A DNA stretch of 64,000 bases from NCBI RefSeq assembly GCF_010671925.1, contig NZ_JAAHIH010000003.1, forward strand, positions 496,001-560,000, written 5' to 3'. Positions 7,231-15,292 of this stretch are shown in pieces (position 1 is the first letter of the stretch; every line of letters starts with the position of its first letter). Under the pieces are notes generated by a model, which was not told the origin of the DNA, searched no databases, and saw nothing but the letters and a program-made list of their open reading frames with translations. The stretch is from Moorena sp. SIOASIH (GTDB lineage: Bacteria > Cyanobacteriota > Cyanobacteriia > Cyanobacteriales > Coleofasciculaceae). The translations under genes and the position numbers were made by a program.

Positions 7231-8915
7231 CTAATCTTTCTTCAGTTGAACCAATCGGCTCCTTGGGCAAACAGCCCTCGCCAGGTGCCCCTGAAGACTG
7301 GAAACGGTTTTTCAGCTTCAGCACCGATCACAAAGTGATTGGGATTCAGTATATTGTCACCTCTTTTTTCTTTTTTCTCATTGGTGGGATTTTTGCCATG
7401 ATTGTCCGGGGTGAACTGATTACCCCAGAGGCCGATCTGGTCGATCGCACCGTCTACAATGCTATGTTTACCCTCCACGGAACAGTAATGCTGTTCTTGT
7501 GGACTTTTCCAGTTTTGGCCGGGCTGGCCAATTACCTAGTACCGCTGATGATTGGGGCACGGGATATGGCATTTCCCCGGCTGAATGCCCTGGCCTTCTG
7601 GATGGTGCCCGTTTTTGGGATTGTCCTGATGGGAAGCTTTTTAGCTCCAGGAGGCCCAGCCCAGGCAGGTTGGTGGTCTTATCCACCCGTGAGCCTGCAA
7701 AACCCCACTGGTGCTTTGATTAGCGGTCAATTTCTCTGGTTACTAGCCGTGGCGCTTTCGGGGGTATCCTCTATTCTGGGAGCCGTCAACATCGTAACCA
7801 CGATTATTCGGATGCGATCGCCCGGAATGACCTTCTTCCGAATGCCTGTGTTTGTCTGGGCTGTACTCAGTGCCCAGATTATTCAATTATTTGGCTTACC
7901 TGCCCTCACCGCTGGAGCCATCATGCTGTTGTTTGATTTAACCCTAGGCACCAGCTTTTTTGACCCTGCCAAAGGGGGCGATCCCATTCTGTTCCAGCAC
8001 TTTTTCTGGTTCTACTCTCACCCAGCCGTTTACGTAATTATCCTGCCGATTTTTGGCATTTTTTCAGAAATATTCCCAGTTTACGCCCGCAAGCCCCTTT
8101 TTGGTTACAAAGTAGTTGCTATTTCATCCCTAATTATTGTTGGGTTGAGCGCTATAGTCTGGGTGCATCACATGTTTGCTAGCGGCACCCCCGGATGGAT
8201 GCGGATGCTGTTTATGTTCTCCACAATGCTGATTTCCGTGCCAACTGGCATCAAAGTCTTTGCTTGGGTAGCAACCATTTGGGGAGGCAAACTCAGACTC
8301 ACCAGCGCCATGCTTTTCGGACTAGGTGGCTTGGTGATGTTCGTATTTGCGGGCATTACTGGGATTATGTTAGCAGCCGTTCCAGTAGATATTCACGTCA
8401 ACAACACCTATTTCGTTGTTGGTCACTTTCACTACGTTATCTATGGCGCAACAGTTATGGGGATTTATGCCGCCTTCTACCATTGGTTCCCCAAAATGAC
8501 AGGGCGCATGTATAATGAAGGGTTGGGAAAACTGCACTTTGCCCTGACCTTTATCGGAGCCAATCTCAATTTCTTCCCCATGCACCCATTAGGACTGCAA
8601 GGCATGCCCCGCCGAGTTGCGTCCTACGATCCCGAATTTGCCTTTTGGAATGTGGTTGCTAGCATTGGAGCGTTCCTGTTGGGCATGTCTACTTTGCCCT
8701 TTATCCTCAATATGGTCGGTTCCTGGGTACAAGGAGAAAAAGCACCAGCCAATCCCTGGCGGGCGATCGGGATAGAATGGCTTGTCTCCTCCCCGCCCAG
8801 TCACGAGAACTTTGAACAGTTGCCTGTGGTGATTGCCGAACCCTATGGCTATGGCAAATCTGAACCTTTGGTTTCTAACCCTGATGCCCTAGAAGTTATC
8901 CATGAACCCAACTGA
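7227..8915 (+). CDS. ctaD: Heme-copper oxidase subunit I (type A2)
   Basis: A 562-residue catalytic subunit that reduces oxygen to water and pumps protons across the membrane. All metal ligands are visible: H84 (HGTVMLF) and H402 for the low-spin heme, H265 plus H314-H315 (WVHHMF) for CuB, and H400 (HFHY) for the high-spin heme. The cross-linked His-Tyr pair is H265/Y269. The motif is YSHPAVY rather than GHPEVY, so the proton-channel glutamate of A1 enzymes is replaced by the Tyr-Ser pair that marks A2-type oxidases. Length is normal for bacterial subunit I. It overlaps subunit II by 4 bases and subunit III by 14. Confidence 0.95.
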   Translation: MTNLSSVEPIGSLGKQPSPGAPEDWKRFFSFSTDHKVIGIQYIVTSFFFFLIGGIFAMIVRGELITPEADLVDRTVYNAMFTLHGTVMLFLWTFPVLAGLANYLVPLMIGARDMAFPRLNALAFWMVPVFGIVLMGSFLAPGGPAQAGWWSYPPVSLQNPTGALISGQFLWLLAVALSGVSSILGAVNIVTTIIRMRSPGMTFFRMPVFVWAVLSAQIIQLFGLPALTAGAIMLLFDLTLGTSFFDPAKGGDPILFQHFFWFYSHPAVYVIILPIFGIFSEIFPVYARKPLFGYKVVAISSLIIVGLSAIVWVHHMFASGTPGWMRMLFMFSTMLISVPTGIKVFAWVATIWGGKLRLTSAMLFGLGGLVMFVFAGITGIMLAAVPVDIHVNNTYFVVGHFHYVIYGATVMGIYAAFYHWFPKMTGRMYNEGLGKLHFALTFIGANLNFFPMHPLGLQGMPRRVASYDPEFAFWNVVASIGAFLLGMSTLPFILNMVGSWVQGEKAPANPWRAIGIEWLVSSPPSHENFEQLPVVIAEPYGYGKSEPLVSNPDALEVIHEPN

Positions 8916-9537
8916 AATCGATCCATCACTCACCTCTGGTGTAATACCGAGTCACACCCATACCTCTGATGGGACGGCAGAACATAGCCATGATGAAGCG
9001 GGCAACAGCATGTTTGGCTTCATCATTTTCTTGCTTTCGGAAAGTGTTATCTTCCTGAGCTTCTTTGCTGGATACATTGTTTACAAGACTACCACAGCCG
9101 ACTGGCTCCCTACCGGTGTCACAGGGCTAGAGATTAAAGAGCCAGCTATTAATACTGTAGTCCTGGTTTCTAGTAGTTTCGTAATTTACATTGCTGAACG
9201 ATATCTCCATGTCAATAATCTGTGGGGCTTTCGGGCATTCTGGCTCCTGACCATGGCAATGGGGAGCTACTTTTTATATGGTCAGGCAGTGGAATGGAGC
9301 AGTCTCCCCTTTGGGTTTACCGATGGGGTATTTGGCGGTACCTTTTATTTGCTTACCGGGTTTCATGGTTTGCACGTGCTCACAGGAGTCTTGTTGCAAT
9401 TGATTATGCTGGGACGCTCCTTCATTCCTGGTAACTACGACAACGGTGAGTTTGGGGTTGCTGCCACCTCCCTGTTCTGGCATTTTGTAGATGTGATCTG
9501 GATTATTTTGTTTGTGCTGATTTACATTTGGCAGTAG
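8902..9537 (+). CDS. ctaE: Heme-copper oxidase subunit III
   Basis: A 211-residue protein with about five membrane helices. The N-terminal tail is rich in His (SHTHTSDGTAEHSHDE), followed by MFGFIIFLLSESVIFLSFFAGY, where the conserved membrane glutamate of subunit III is seen. The C-terminal half has GFHGLHVLTGVLL and SLFWHFVDVIWIILF, both typical of CoxC/CtaE. It starts inside the end of subunit I, which shows tight translational coupling, and closes the operon. It probably stabilises subunit I and proton uptake. Confidence 0.93.
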   Translation: MNPTEIDPSLTSGVIPSHTHTSDGTAEHSHDEAGNSMFGFIIFLLSESVIFLSFFAGYIVYKTTTADWLPTGVTGLEIKEPAINTVVLVSSSFVIYIAERYLHVNNLWGFRAFWLLTMAMGSYFLYGQAVEWSSLPFGFTDGVFGGTFYLLTGFHGLHVLTGVLLQLIMLGRSFIPGNYDNGEFGVAATSLFWHFVDVIWIILFVLIYIWQ

Positions 9538-9548
9538 CGTTATTCTTA

Positions 9549-9580
9549 GGTTGGGTGAGCAGGAGCGAAACCCAACCAGG
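9549..9580 (+). repeat. Inverted repeat just after ctaE
   Basis: Arms ggttgggt and acccaacc enclose a short loop (gagcaggagcgaa). It lies about 12 bases past the ctaE stop and could act as a processing or weak termination hairpin, but no T-run follows, so a standard terminator is not supported. Confidence 0.4.
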
Positions 9581-9620
9581 TAAGGCTTTCGTCACGTTTA
9601 GTGAGATTTCCAAGAAAAAA

Positions 9621-10043
9621 ATGCTCTATGAAACTGACATCATCAAATGGGTTGAACAACAAGTTTCCCTGATCAAAGAACAACGATATAGTGAAGTAGA
9701 CTGGGTTAATCTCCTAGAAGAGATTGAAGACTTGAGTAAACGAGAGCGAGACCGCTTTTTATCCTCTCTTCGTTTAACGATTCAACATCTGTTGAAATGG
9801 GAATATCAACCTGAAAAACGGTTTAGATCTTGGGAAATCACCATTAAACGAGAGCGCAATAACCTTAAACGCTATCTCAGAGATACTCCTAGTTTAAAGC
9901 GATACTGGGCAGATTTATCAAAAGTTTATTGTGATGCGAGAGCCGATGCTGCTAATGAAACCGGAATTTCCGATTGGGACTTTCCTGACAAATGTCCCTA
10001 TTCCCCTGAGCAAATCCAATCAGATTGGTTTCCTCCAGAATAG
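9621..10043 (+). CDS. DUF29 family protein
   Basis: A 140-residue protein starting MLYETDIIKWVEQQVSLI and containing NLLEEIEDLSKRERDRF, both typical of the DUF29 family that is abundant in cyanobacteria. I chose ATG 9621 because family members start at this motif. A longer in-frame start at 9528 would overlap ctaE and adds a repeat-like leader. The protein is helical, charged and soluble. DUF29 genes are multicopy and their function is unknown. Confidence 0.85.
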   Translation: MLYETDIIKWVEQQVSLIKEQRYSEVDWVNLLEEIEDLSKRERDRFLSSLRLTIQHLLKWEYQPEKRFRSWEITIKRERNNLKRYLRDTPSLKRYWADLSKVYCDARADAANETGISDWDFPDKCPYSPEQIQSDWFPPE

Positions 10044-10144
10044 AATATCTCAGAATATAGCAGTTAGCAATATTTTAAAACCTTTGATTTTTTTTAGTAA
10101 TTATCCAAGCCCCTTTGATGAAACTATAACAAATTTAATGTTAC

Positions 10145-10579
10145 ATGACCATGGATAGAAAAGACAGGTTACCGCTTATAGGAGTAGGGTTGATTATTAG
10201 TGTAATCCTCATGGGTTGTAATCCCTCTGATGATGCTTTAGAAAAATCTCGTTATCAACCCTTGAATCTAGCTGAGATAAAAGGTAAGGGAATAGGAGAT
10301 GATCCGAAAGCGATCGCATTAGACTTATTTGGTAACAAAGAAACGGTCGAGAGTGAGTTTACTGAAGAAATCAAGGTGATTGATCAGCAAGCTTTTGAGA
10401 AAATCGTAATTCTAACCCAGATGAATCTACCTGATGACAAAATTAGGGGCAAGCGTTATCGACTTGAGTTTCAATTCGATCAATCTACCGGTAAATGGAA
10501 TTTAAAGGAAGCAGGTCGTCAACAGTCCTGTTATAAAAGTGAGAAACCTAAAGATTGGACAATTGAGCCTTGTCCCTAG
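10145..10579 (+). CDS. Hypothetical lipoprotein
   Basis: A 144-residue protein with a short basic N-terminus (MDRKDR), a hydrophobic core (LIGVGLIISVIL) and a lipobox ending MGC, so it is probably lipid-anchored at the cysteine near residue 25. The mature part is mixed alpha/beta with repeated charged segments and two further cysteines near the C-terminus (QQSCYKS, IEPCP) that could form a disulphide. A second start, ATG 10151, is equally possible. I do not recognise a named family; small cyanobacterial lipoproteins of this size are common. Confidence 0.7.
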   Translation: MTMDRKDRLPLIGVGLIISVILMGCNPSDDALEKSRYQPLNLAEIKGKGIGDDPKAIALDLFGNKETVESEFTEEIKVIDQQAFEKIVILTQMNLPDDKIRGKRYRLEFQFDQSTGKWNLKEAGRQQSCYKSEKPKDWTIEPCP

Positions 10580-10616
10580 CTAAACTTGTCGATAGCGTTT
10601 ATCGTAGTTATGAGGT

Positions 10617-10710
10617 AAGCTATCAGCTATCAGCTATCAGCTATCAGCTATCAGCTATCAGCCATCAGCTATCAGCCAATGCGCTACGCGCACGCTACGC
10701 GAACATATAT
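10617..10710 (+). repeat. agctatc heptamer run plus gcgctacgcg repeat
   Basis: Tandem agctatc units (10617-10675) run into caatgcgctacgcgcacgc, part of the interspersed gcgtagcg family. Non-coding. Confidence 0.9.
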
Positions 10711-10785
10711 CATCCCTACTAGATTCAACATTTTTGGGCAATACAATAACTTATTAATAACCTATAATTGTACTAAGTTACTGCT

Positions 10786-11022
10786 ATGTCAATCAGCACC
10801 GAAGCTATCAAGCAAGACCTCGATCTACTTACTGCTGAACAACTTCAGCAAGTCGCTGATTTTATTGCATTTCTTAAGTTTCAAGATAAACGTCGTCGGA
10901 TTGTTCTTGATCCTGGTCAGTTAAAAGCCATTTCTCATGAGTTTGCTGAGGAAGACCGCGCTCTTGCTGAAGTGGGAATGAGCGATTATGCGGCAAGTCT
11001 TGATCAAGAAGATAAGCTATGA
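10786..11022 (+). CDS. Antitoxin-like / DUF2281-type small protein
   Basis: A 78-residue protein starting MSISTEAIKQDLDLLTAEQLQQVADFI. This helical opening with 'L-x-x-E-Q-L-x-x-V-A-D-F-I-x-F-L' is common in cyanobacterial antitoxin or DUF2281-like proteins. Its stop codon overlaps an ATG at 11019 in an ATGA arrangement typical of toxin-antitoxin pairs, but that following frame closes after 15 codons. It therefore appears to be an orphan antitoxin. The family assignment is tentative because no DNA-binding motif stands out. Confidence 0.6.
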   Translation: MSISTEAIKQDLDLLTAEQLQQVADFIAFLKFQDKRRRIVLDPGQLKAISHEFAEEDRALAEVGMSDYAASLDQEDKL

Positions 11023-11066
11023 CTAATCAATATCAAAGCAGTATCTCTACCACAAAAAAAATCTAA
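11019..11066 (+). pseudogene. Possible remnant of a toxin-gene start
   Basis: Fifteen codons (MTNQYQSSISTTKKI) overlap the upstream antitoxin-like gene by ATGA and then stop. The position is where a partner toxin such as a MazF/PemK protein would begin, so this may be the residue of a deleted toxin. It is too short to prove homology. Confidence 0.3.
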
Positions 11067-11210
11067 CCAATCGCTACAGCTGATCGTAAGCTATAAAATT
11101 TATTATTAAAATTAATATAGCATAAGTTAAGAAGTTTTAGCTCCTAAACTCCTGTAACTCCTGAACTCCTGTAACTTCCGACTTCCCACTTCAAACTTCG
11201 GACTTGTACT

Positions 11211-12722
11211 ATGATTATCGACGACCAATACTACGACTTGATTATTATTGGCACAGGGGCTGGCGGCGGAACCTTAGCCTATAAACTTGCGCCAACCGGG
11301 AAGAAAATTCTCATCCTAGAACGAGGGGATTTTATGCCTCTAGAAGAGCAAAATCGCAGTAATGTCGATATTTTTAAGCGAGAACGCTATCACGCTCCTG
11401 AAATTTGGTATGACACTGCTGAAGAACCCTTTTTCCCCCAAATGAATTACGCTATCGGTGGCAATACTAAAATCTATGGTGCAGCATTGCTACGACTGCG
11501 GGAGCGGGATTTTGAAAAAGTGCAACATCAAGAGGGAGTGTCGCCGGAGTGGTGTTTGAAATATTCCGACTTTGAACCCTACTACACTCAAGCGGAACAG
11601 CTTTATAAAGTTCACGGTCAGGCAACCAGCGATCCCACCGAGCCATTTCATAGTCAAGACTATCCCTTTGAAGCAATCCCCCAAGAGCCTCAAATTGCGG
11701 AAATTTACAATGCGATCGCTCAGCAAGGTCTGCATCCATCTTACCTACCGTTAGGACTGACGCGCCAAGACGACGACCCAACCAATGATTCCGAGGTCAG
11801 CGGAATTGTGCCAGCTTTGGAACATCCGAACGTGACCTTAAAAACCAATGCGAAAGTGGTCTGTTTGCACACTAACCCCTCAGGTTTAGCAGTTAAAGGG
11901 GTCGAAGCCGAAATTGCCGGACAATCCTACCTGTTTATGGGGGAAATTGTCGTGGTTGCTTGTGGTGCCGTGAATTCAGCAGCATTACTATTACACTCTG
12001 CCAATGATCGACACCCCCAAGGACTTGCTAACAGTTCGGGGCAAGTGGGACGGAATTTGATGAAAAGCCTAATGACTGCTGTAGTGCAACTGAGCACTAA
12101 GCCCAATTCAGGTGCTTTTCAAAGAAGTATTTATCTCAATGATTTTTATTGGGGTGATCCCGATTTTCCTTACCCAATGGGTCACATTCAAAATTCCGGT
12201 GGATTGCTCACAGATATTATTTTTGCTGAAGCACCACCACTGTTATCAGTTCTAGCAAAATTTATGCCAGGATTTGGACTGAAGCAGTTAGCTACTCGTT
12301 CCATTGGCTGGTGGGTGCAAACCGAAGATTTGCCCGATCCCAATAATCGAGTACGAATTGATGGAAACAAGTTGTATATTGACTACACTCCCAATAATAT
12401 GGAAGCCCACGATCGCCTAGTTTATCGCTTGACTGAGGTGCTAAAAGCTATTGAAAAACGGCTGGATAGTTTTCAGAGCGGGAAAATATATCCTCGTGGG
12501 GAAGTGCCAATTCAAGTAATGGCAAACCAGTGTGGCACCTGCCGTTTTGGAGACGATCCTGCTACTTCCGTGCTCGATCGCAACTGCCGCACTCATGATC
12601 TGGAAAATCTTTACGTAGTCGATGGTAGTTTCTTTCCATCCAATGCCAGTGTCAGCCCAGCTTTAACCATTATTGCCAATGCTCTACGGGTGGGGGATCA
12701 TCTGATTGAACGGTTTGGGTAA
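11211..12722 (+). CDS. GMC-family FAD oxidoreductase
   Basis: A 503-residue flavoprotein. The N-terminus holds the dinucleotide fold DLIIIGTGAGGGTLAYKLA (G14-x-G16-x-x-G19), followed by a LILERGDF strand end. The middle has NYAIGGNTKIYGAALLR, the FAD-contact loop. The C-terminal GMC domain is recognised by NLYVVDGSFFPSNASVSPALTI and NALRVGDHL. Such enzymes oxidise alcohols, sugars or sterol-like substrates. The segment that usually reads H-x-x-GTCRFG is NQCGTCRFG here, so the histidine normally in this position is absent; whether another residue takes over is unknown. It stands alone, and the substrate cannot be deduced. Confidence 0.88.
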   Translation: MIIDDQYYDLIIIGTGAGGGTLAYKLAPTGKKILILERGDFMPLEEQNRSNVDIFKRERYHAPEIWYDTAEEPFFPQMNYAIGGNTKIYGAALLRLRERDFEKVQHQEGVSPEWCLKYSDFEPYYTQAEQLYKVHGQATSDPTEPFHSQDYPFEAIPQEPQIAEIYNAIAQQGLHPSYLPLGLTRQDDDPTNDSEVSGIVPALEHPNVTLKTNAKVVCLHTNPSGLAVKGVEAEIAGQSYLFMGEIVVVACGAVNSAALLLHSANDRHPQGLANSSGQVGRNLMKSLMTAVVQLSTKPNSGAFQRSIYLNDFYWGDPDFPYPMGHIQNSGGLLTDIIFAEAPPLLSVLAKFMPGFGLKQLATRSIGWWVQTEDLPDPNNRVRIDGNKLYIDYTPNNMEAHDRLVYRLTEVLKAIEKRLDSFQSGKIYPRGEVPIQVMANQCGTCRFGDDPATSVLDRNCRTHDLENLYVVDGSFFPSNASVSPALTIIANALRVGDHLIERFG

Positions 12723-12833
12723 GTGCGTAGGGTGCTTTAGGGGCGGGCTTGCCCTCATTTTCAAAGTCGCCAGTTTTAGGTTGCTGCCCGTAACGCACCA
12801 CCGGGTCAAACAGCAAATGGGTTTCGATTGCCT

Positions 12834-13304
12834 TTAGCTGTCCGGCAAAATTCATCCCACACCTAATGCTACGCATTAGGTGTGGGATGAATTTTGCACA
12901 GGGTATTAATAAAATTGCTATAATATATTTACTGATAAACAAAGCCGAACGCGCCCCGCGTGGCCTACGGCCTTAAATGCTGGTTTGTCAGCCACCTACG
13001 TTCCTAAAAAACAGAACTTATTGTATTGTTCCGGCGGGTCGGGGCATCCCGGAGGCGAAACCTTAGAAGAGGGCAGCCTTAATCATAAAGTTTTAACCCT
13101 TTACCCATAGCCGACTAACCATAAAGGCTGCCCTCTTCTTGCGGTAACTTCTGACCGTGTCGTTAATAAAGCTTACCGAACGCGCCCCGCGTGGCCTACG
13201 GCCTTGTATCCGTTCGCGCAGGGTCGGCGAAAGCCGATACCGTTGGGTGGAGTTGGTAAGAAGCCCACACTGTAATCTTTGATAAGCGTGTGGGAGTATG
13301 TCAC
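12834..13304 (+). mobile_element. Gene-less IS200/IS605-like relic with omega-RNA-like 3' end, copy A
   Basis: The left end is a perfect 25-bp inverted repeat with a 3-base loop (12845-12869 / 12873-12897). The right end has gataccgttgggtggagtt and then the hairpin cccacac...gtgtggg (13264-13294) followed by agtatgtcac. This 3' layout resembles the conserved RNA scaffold downstream of tnpB in cyanobacterial IS605-type elements. No tnpA or tnpB remains. A second copy lies at 23026-23554 with the same ends. A different palindromic unit is embedded at 13056-13151. Family call is inferred from memory of the terminal motif. Confidence 0.6.
13056..13151. repeat. Palindromic unit cgaaacctta...cggtaacttc, copy 1
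   Basis: Flanks cgaaacctta and cggtaacttc enclose a 16-bp perfect stem (agaagagggcagcctt at 13065-13080, complement at 13124-13139) around a ~43-base loop. The same unit recurs at 23224-23427 and 54581-54674, with a right half near 62910-62963. Confidence 0.85.
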
Positions 13305-13535
13305 AGGCTACACAGCTTGATAAATCTGAGTTTCACCCCTTGGTTTCCCAAGAAAACCCAGGGATTTCCCACAAAAGTACAAGGTTTTTGAGCGACAAGA
13401 TGCCAAAACCTTGCACGTGTTTTGGGAAAAAAGGCTTGAAAGCCTTGTCGGGTATGCCTTCTGCATTCATGCAGCAAGCCTTAATTATTGTAACTATACG
13501 TCAAAATCTAAGACTTGATCCCAGTTAACTTGCTA

Positions 13536-13685
13536 CTATAGCGTTTCTTATACCTATGAGGTACACAGGATTTTTTCCTCTTTGCTGCTCCCTGCTCCGA
13601 ACGCGCCCCGCGTGGCCCACGGCCTCAGTCCCTGCTCCCTAAAACCCAGATAATTGTACCTCATGACTATGAGAAGTGCTATATA
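13536..13685. repeat. ctatagcg / gaggtac palindromic element with simple-repeat core, copy 1
   Basis: Left arm ctatagcgtttc...atgaggtacac and right arm gtacctcat...gtgctata are imperfect inverted repeats. Between them lie tgctccctgctcc heptamer-like units and a gcgtggcc repeat. A better copy lies at 48493-48637. A frame at 13298-13528 runs out of the preceding relic and is not accepted as a gene. Confidence 0.65.
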
Positions 13686-13773
13686 TTAACATAATTCTCA
13701 AAAAAGAATATATCCTGGATTAGGCTATATTGGGATGAGAGCAGGTCAAAGTTGCAGAACAAATGAACTATGT

Positions 13774-13970
13774 GGCGTTGCTGAATCTTCGAATGAAGGC
13801 GTGATCGTTTAGTTTTGTTAAAGCCCGCTAAATGCCCCAATTTTGGGGGGACTTTGGGAATTTTGTTCCCCCGCCGGTGCGCTTGACCTTGGCGAATTAA
13901 ATTCGCCACGGGTCGCACCGCAAAATTGGGGGGCTAGGGCGGCAAAATCATACCCAAAATTAGCAACGCC
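13774..13970. mobile_element. Miniature element with ggcgttgct ends and 8-bp target duplication
   Basis: The ends ggcgttgctgaat and ttagcaacgcc are inverted repeats. Exact 8-bp direct repeats aactatgt flank it (13766-13773 and 13971-13978). The ends match those of the IS1-like relic at 62326-62883, suggesting mobilisation by that family. A second palindrome (13873-13920) is nested inside. Confidence 0.85.
13873..13920. repeat. ccggtgcg...cgcaccg palindrome, copy 1
   Basis: Dyad centred on ggcgaattaaattcgcc with outer arms ggtgcg and cgcacc. It is inserted into the element at 13774-13970; related copies are at 54459-54504 and 62677-62721. Confidence 0.85.
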
Positions 13971-14129
13971 AACTATGTACCATCAGAGCAACCTTAAACC
14001 CATGAGGGGGCGAGAGATTTAGTACAAATGTTCTGCATAAGTGACATGCTCCCTATGGGATCCCATGGAATTCCACGTCAGCCATAATCCTTGTGTTATC
14101 AGTAATATCCTCAGGAAATCATAACAACA

Positions 14130-15254
14130 ATGAGCGACTTGATACCTCCTCAGGGGAGGAAAAATACTGAACAAATAATTTCCGAAATCTTAGTAAACTA
14201 TCAAGAGTATCGTGATCGAGATAATATTCAACATTTTTGTAAGGATGTTATCGAGAAGCGTCAAGGCATAAAAGACAAAACCAAAACCCTTAGTGATATC
14301 AACAATGCGTTAGATACTATCGACCTGATTGATAGTTATCATCAAAGCTTAATCAGTGCTCAAGAACAAGGTAAATCAAAAGTAAATTGGCTTGAATCTA
14401 CCCTTGAAGAAATCACCGATAGAGAAAGTGTGATAAAAAGAGGTGAAATTGTTCAAGAGATTCAAGAAGCCTTAGTTTTAACCAATAATCAGCAATTAGC
14501 TTCATTGTCTGGTGAACCAACGGGCGTATATACTCCTCTGAAGGAAATTGAAGTAGAAGGCATCAACAATCCTAGAGTTATGGAACAACAAGTATTAGAT
14601 GATATTCAGAACAACACCATGCTATCTTCAATTTCCATGGCCCAGCAGTTTGATACACTTTTAGACCCTTTAAATATAGATTATTTTAATAATTTTTCCT
14701 TTCTGGACGTTGCTGATAATTATTTAAATCAATACCTTGAGCCCTTAGATAATACCTTCAAACAACTAGTTACCTTAGGCACAGTAGTTGCTAAAGAAGA
14801 GGGTCACTTAGGCATACTTGAAGAAGTAGATATAGCAGAAATTGCTGCCATGATTGATATGGGACTTACGCTTCCCCAAATCGGCTATAAACTTGGCAAA
14901 GGCGAGATTACACTGATTGAGGCTGTAGAAGATTTATATGATAGAGAAGTTGCAGCTACCTGTACCTTAGTGAGTCTAAACACCAAGGCTGTCAGTTGGT
15001 TATCCGGTACAAGTATCGGAGCTACTGTTGGAACTGTATTTGGACCAATTGGCACAGCAGTTGGAGGAATGGTAGGAAGCTTTACAGGTAAAATTGCCGG
15101 AAAACAAATTGGTCAAACTATTGCCACTGGTATCAAAAAAGTAGTAAATTTTGGGAAAGAAGCAGTAACCAAAACAGTAAAAAAAGCCTGGGCAGGAGCA
15201 AAATCTTTTGGGCGAGCTTTTGCTAAAAGTAAATTAAATCCATTGAATTGGTAG
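14130..15254 (+). CDS. Glycine-zipper protein of unknown function (cassette gene 1)
   Basis: A 374-residue protein. Residues 1-130 are highly charged and helical, probably coiled-coil. The middle is acidic. Residues about 292-332 form a glycine-rich membrane-prone segment (SIGATVGTVFGPIGTAVGG, then MVGSFTGKIAGKQIGQ), a glycine zipper like those of pore-forming and membrane-inserting proteins. The tail (about 335-374) is strongly basic (KKVVNFGKEAVTKTVKK). The architecture, a soluble head then a glycine zipper then a cationic tail, would fit a membrane-active effector, but I recognise no family. It is the first of three AT-rich genes on one strand, with 38 bp to the next gene. Confidence 0.7.
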   Translation: MSDLIPPQGRKNTEQIISEILVNYQEYRDRDNIQHFCKDVIEKRQGIKDKTKTLSDINNALDTIDLIDSYHQSLISAQEQGKSKVNWLESTLEEITDRESVIKRGEIVQEIQEALVLTNNQQLASLSGEPTGVYTPLKEIEVEGINNPRVMEQQVLDDIQNNTMLSSISMAQQFDTLLDPLNIDYFNNFSFLDVADNYLNQYLEPLDNTFKQLVTLGTVVAKEEGHLGILEEVDIAEIAAMIDMGLTLPQIGYKLGKGEITLIEAVEDLYDREVAATCTLVSLNTKAVSWLSGTSIGATVGTVFGPIGTAVGGMVGSFTGKIAGKQIGQTIATGIKKVVNFGKEAVTKTVKKAWAGAKSFGRAFAKSKLNPLNW

Positions 15255-15292
15255 CCCTTGACAACAAACTTAAATTATTGAGGTAGAGACAG

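Noticed and set aside
13298..13528. 76-residue plus-strand frame after the IS605-like relic
   Set aside because: It begins in the relic's right end and has no domain or codon signal; probably chance.
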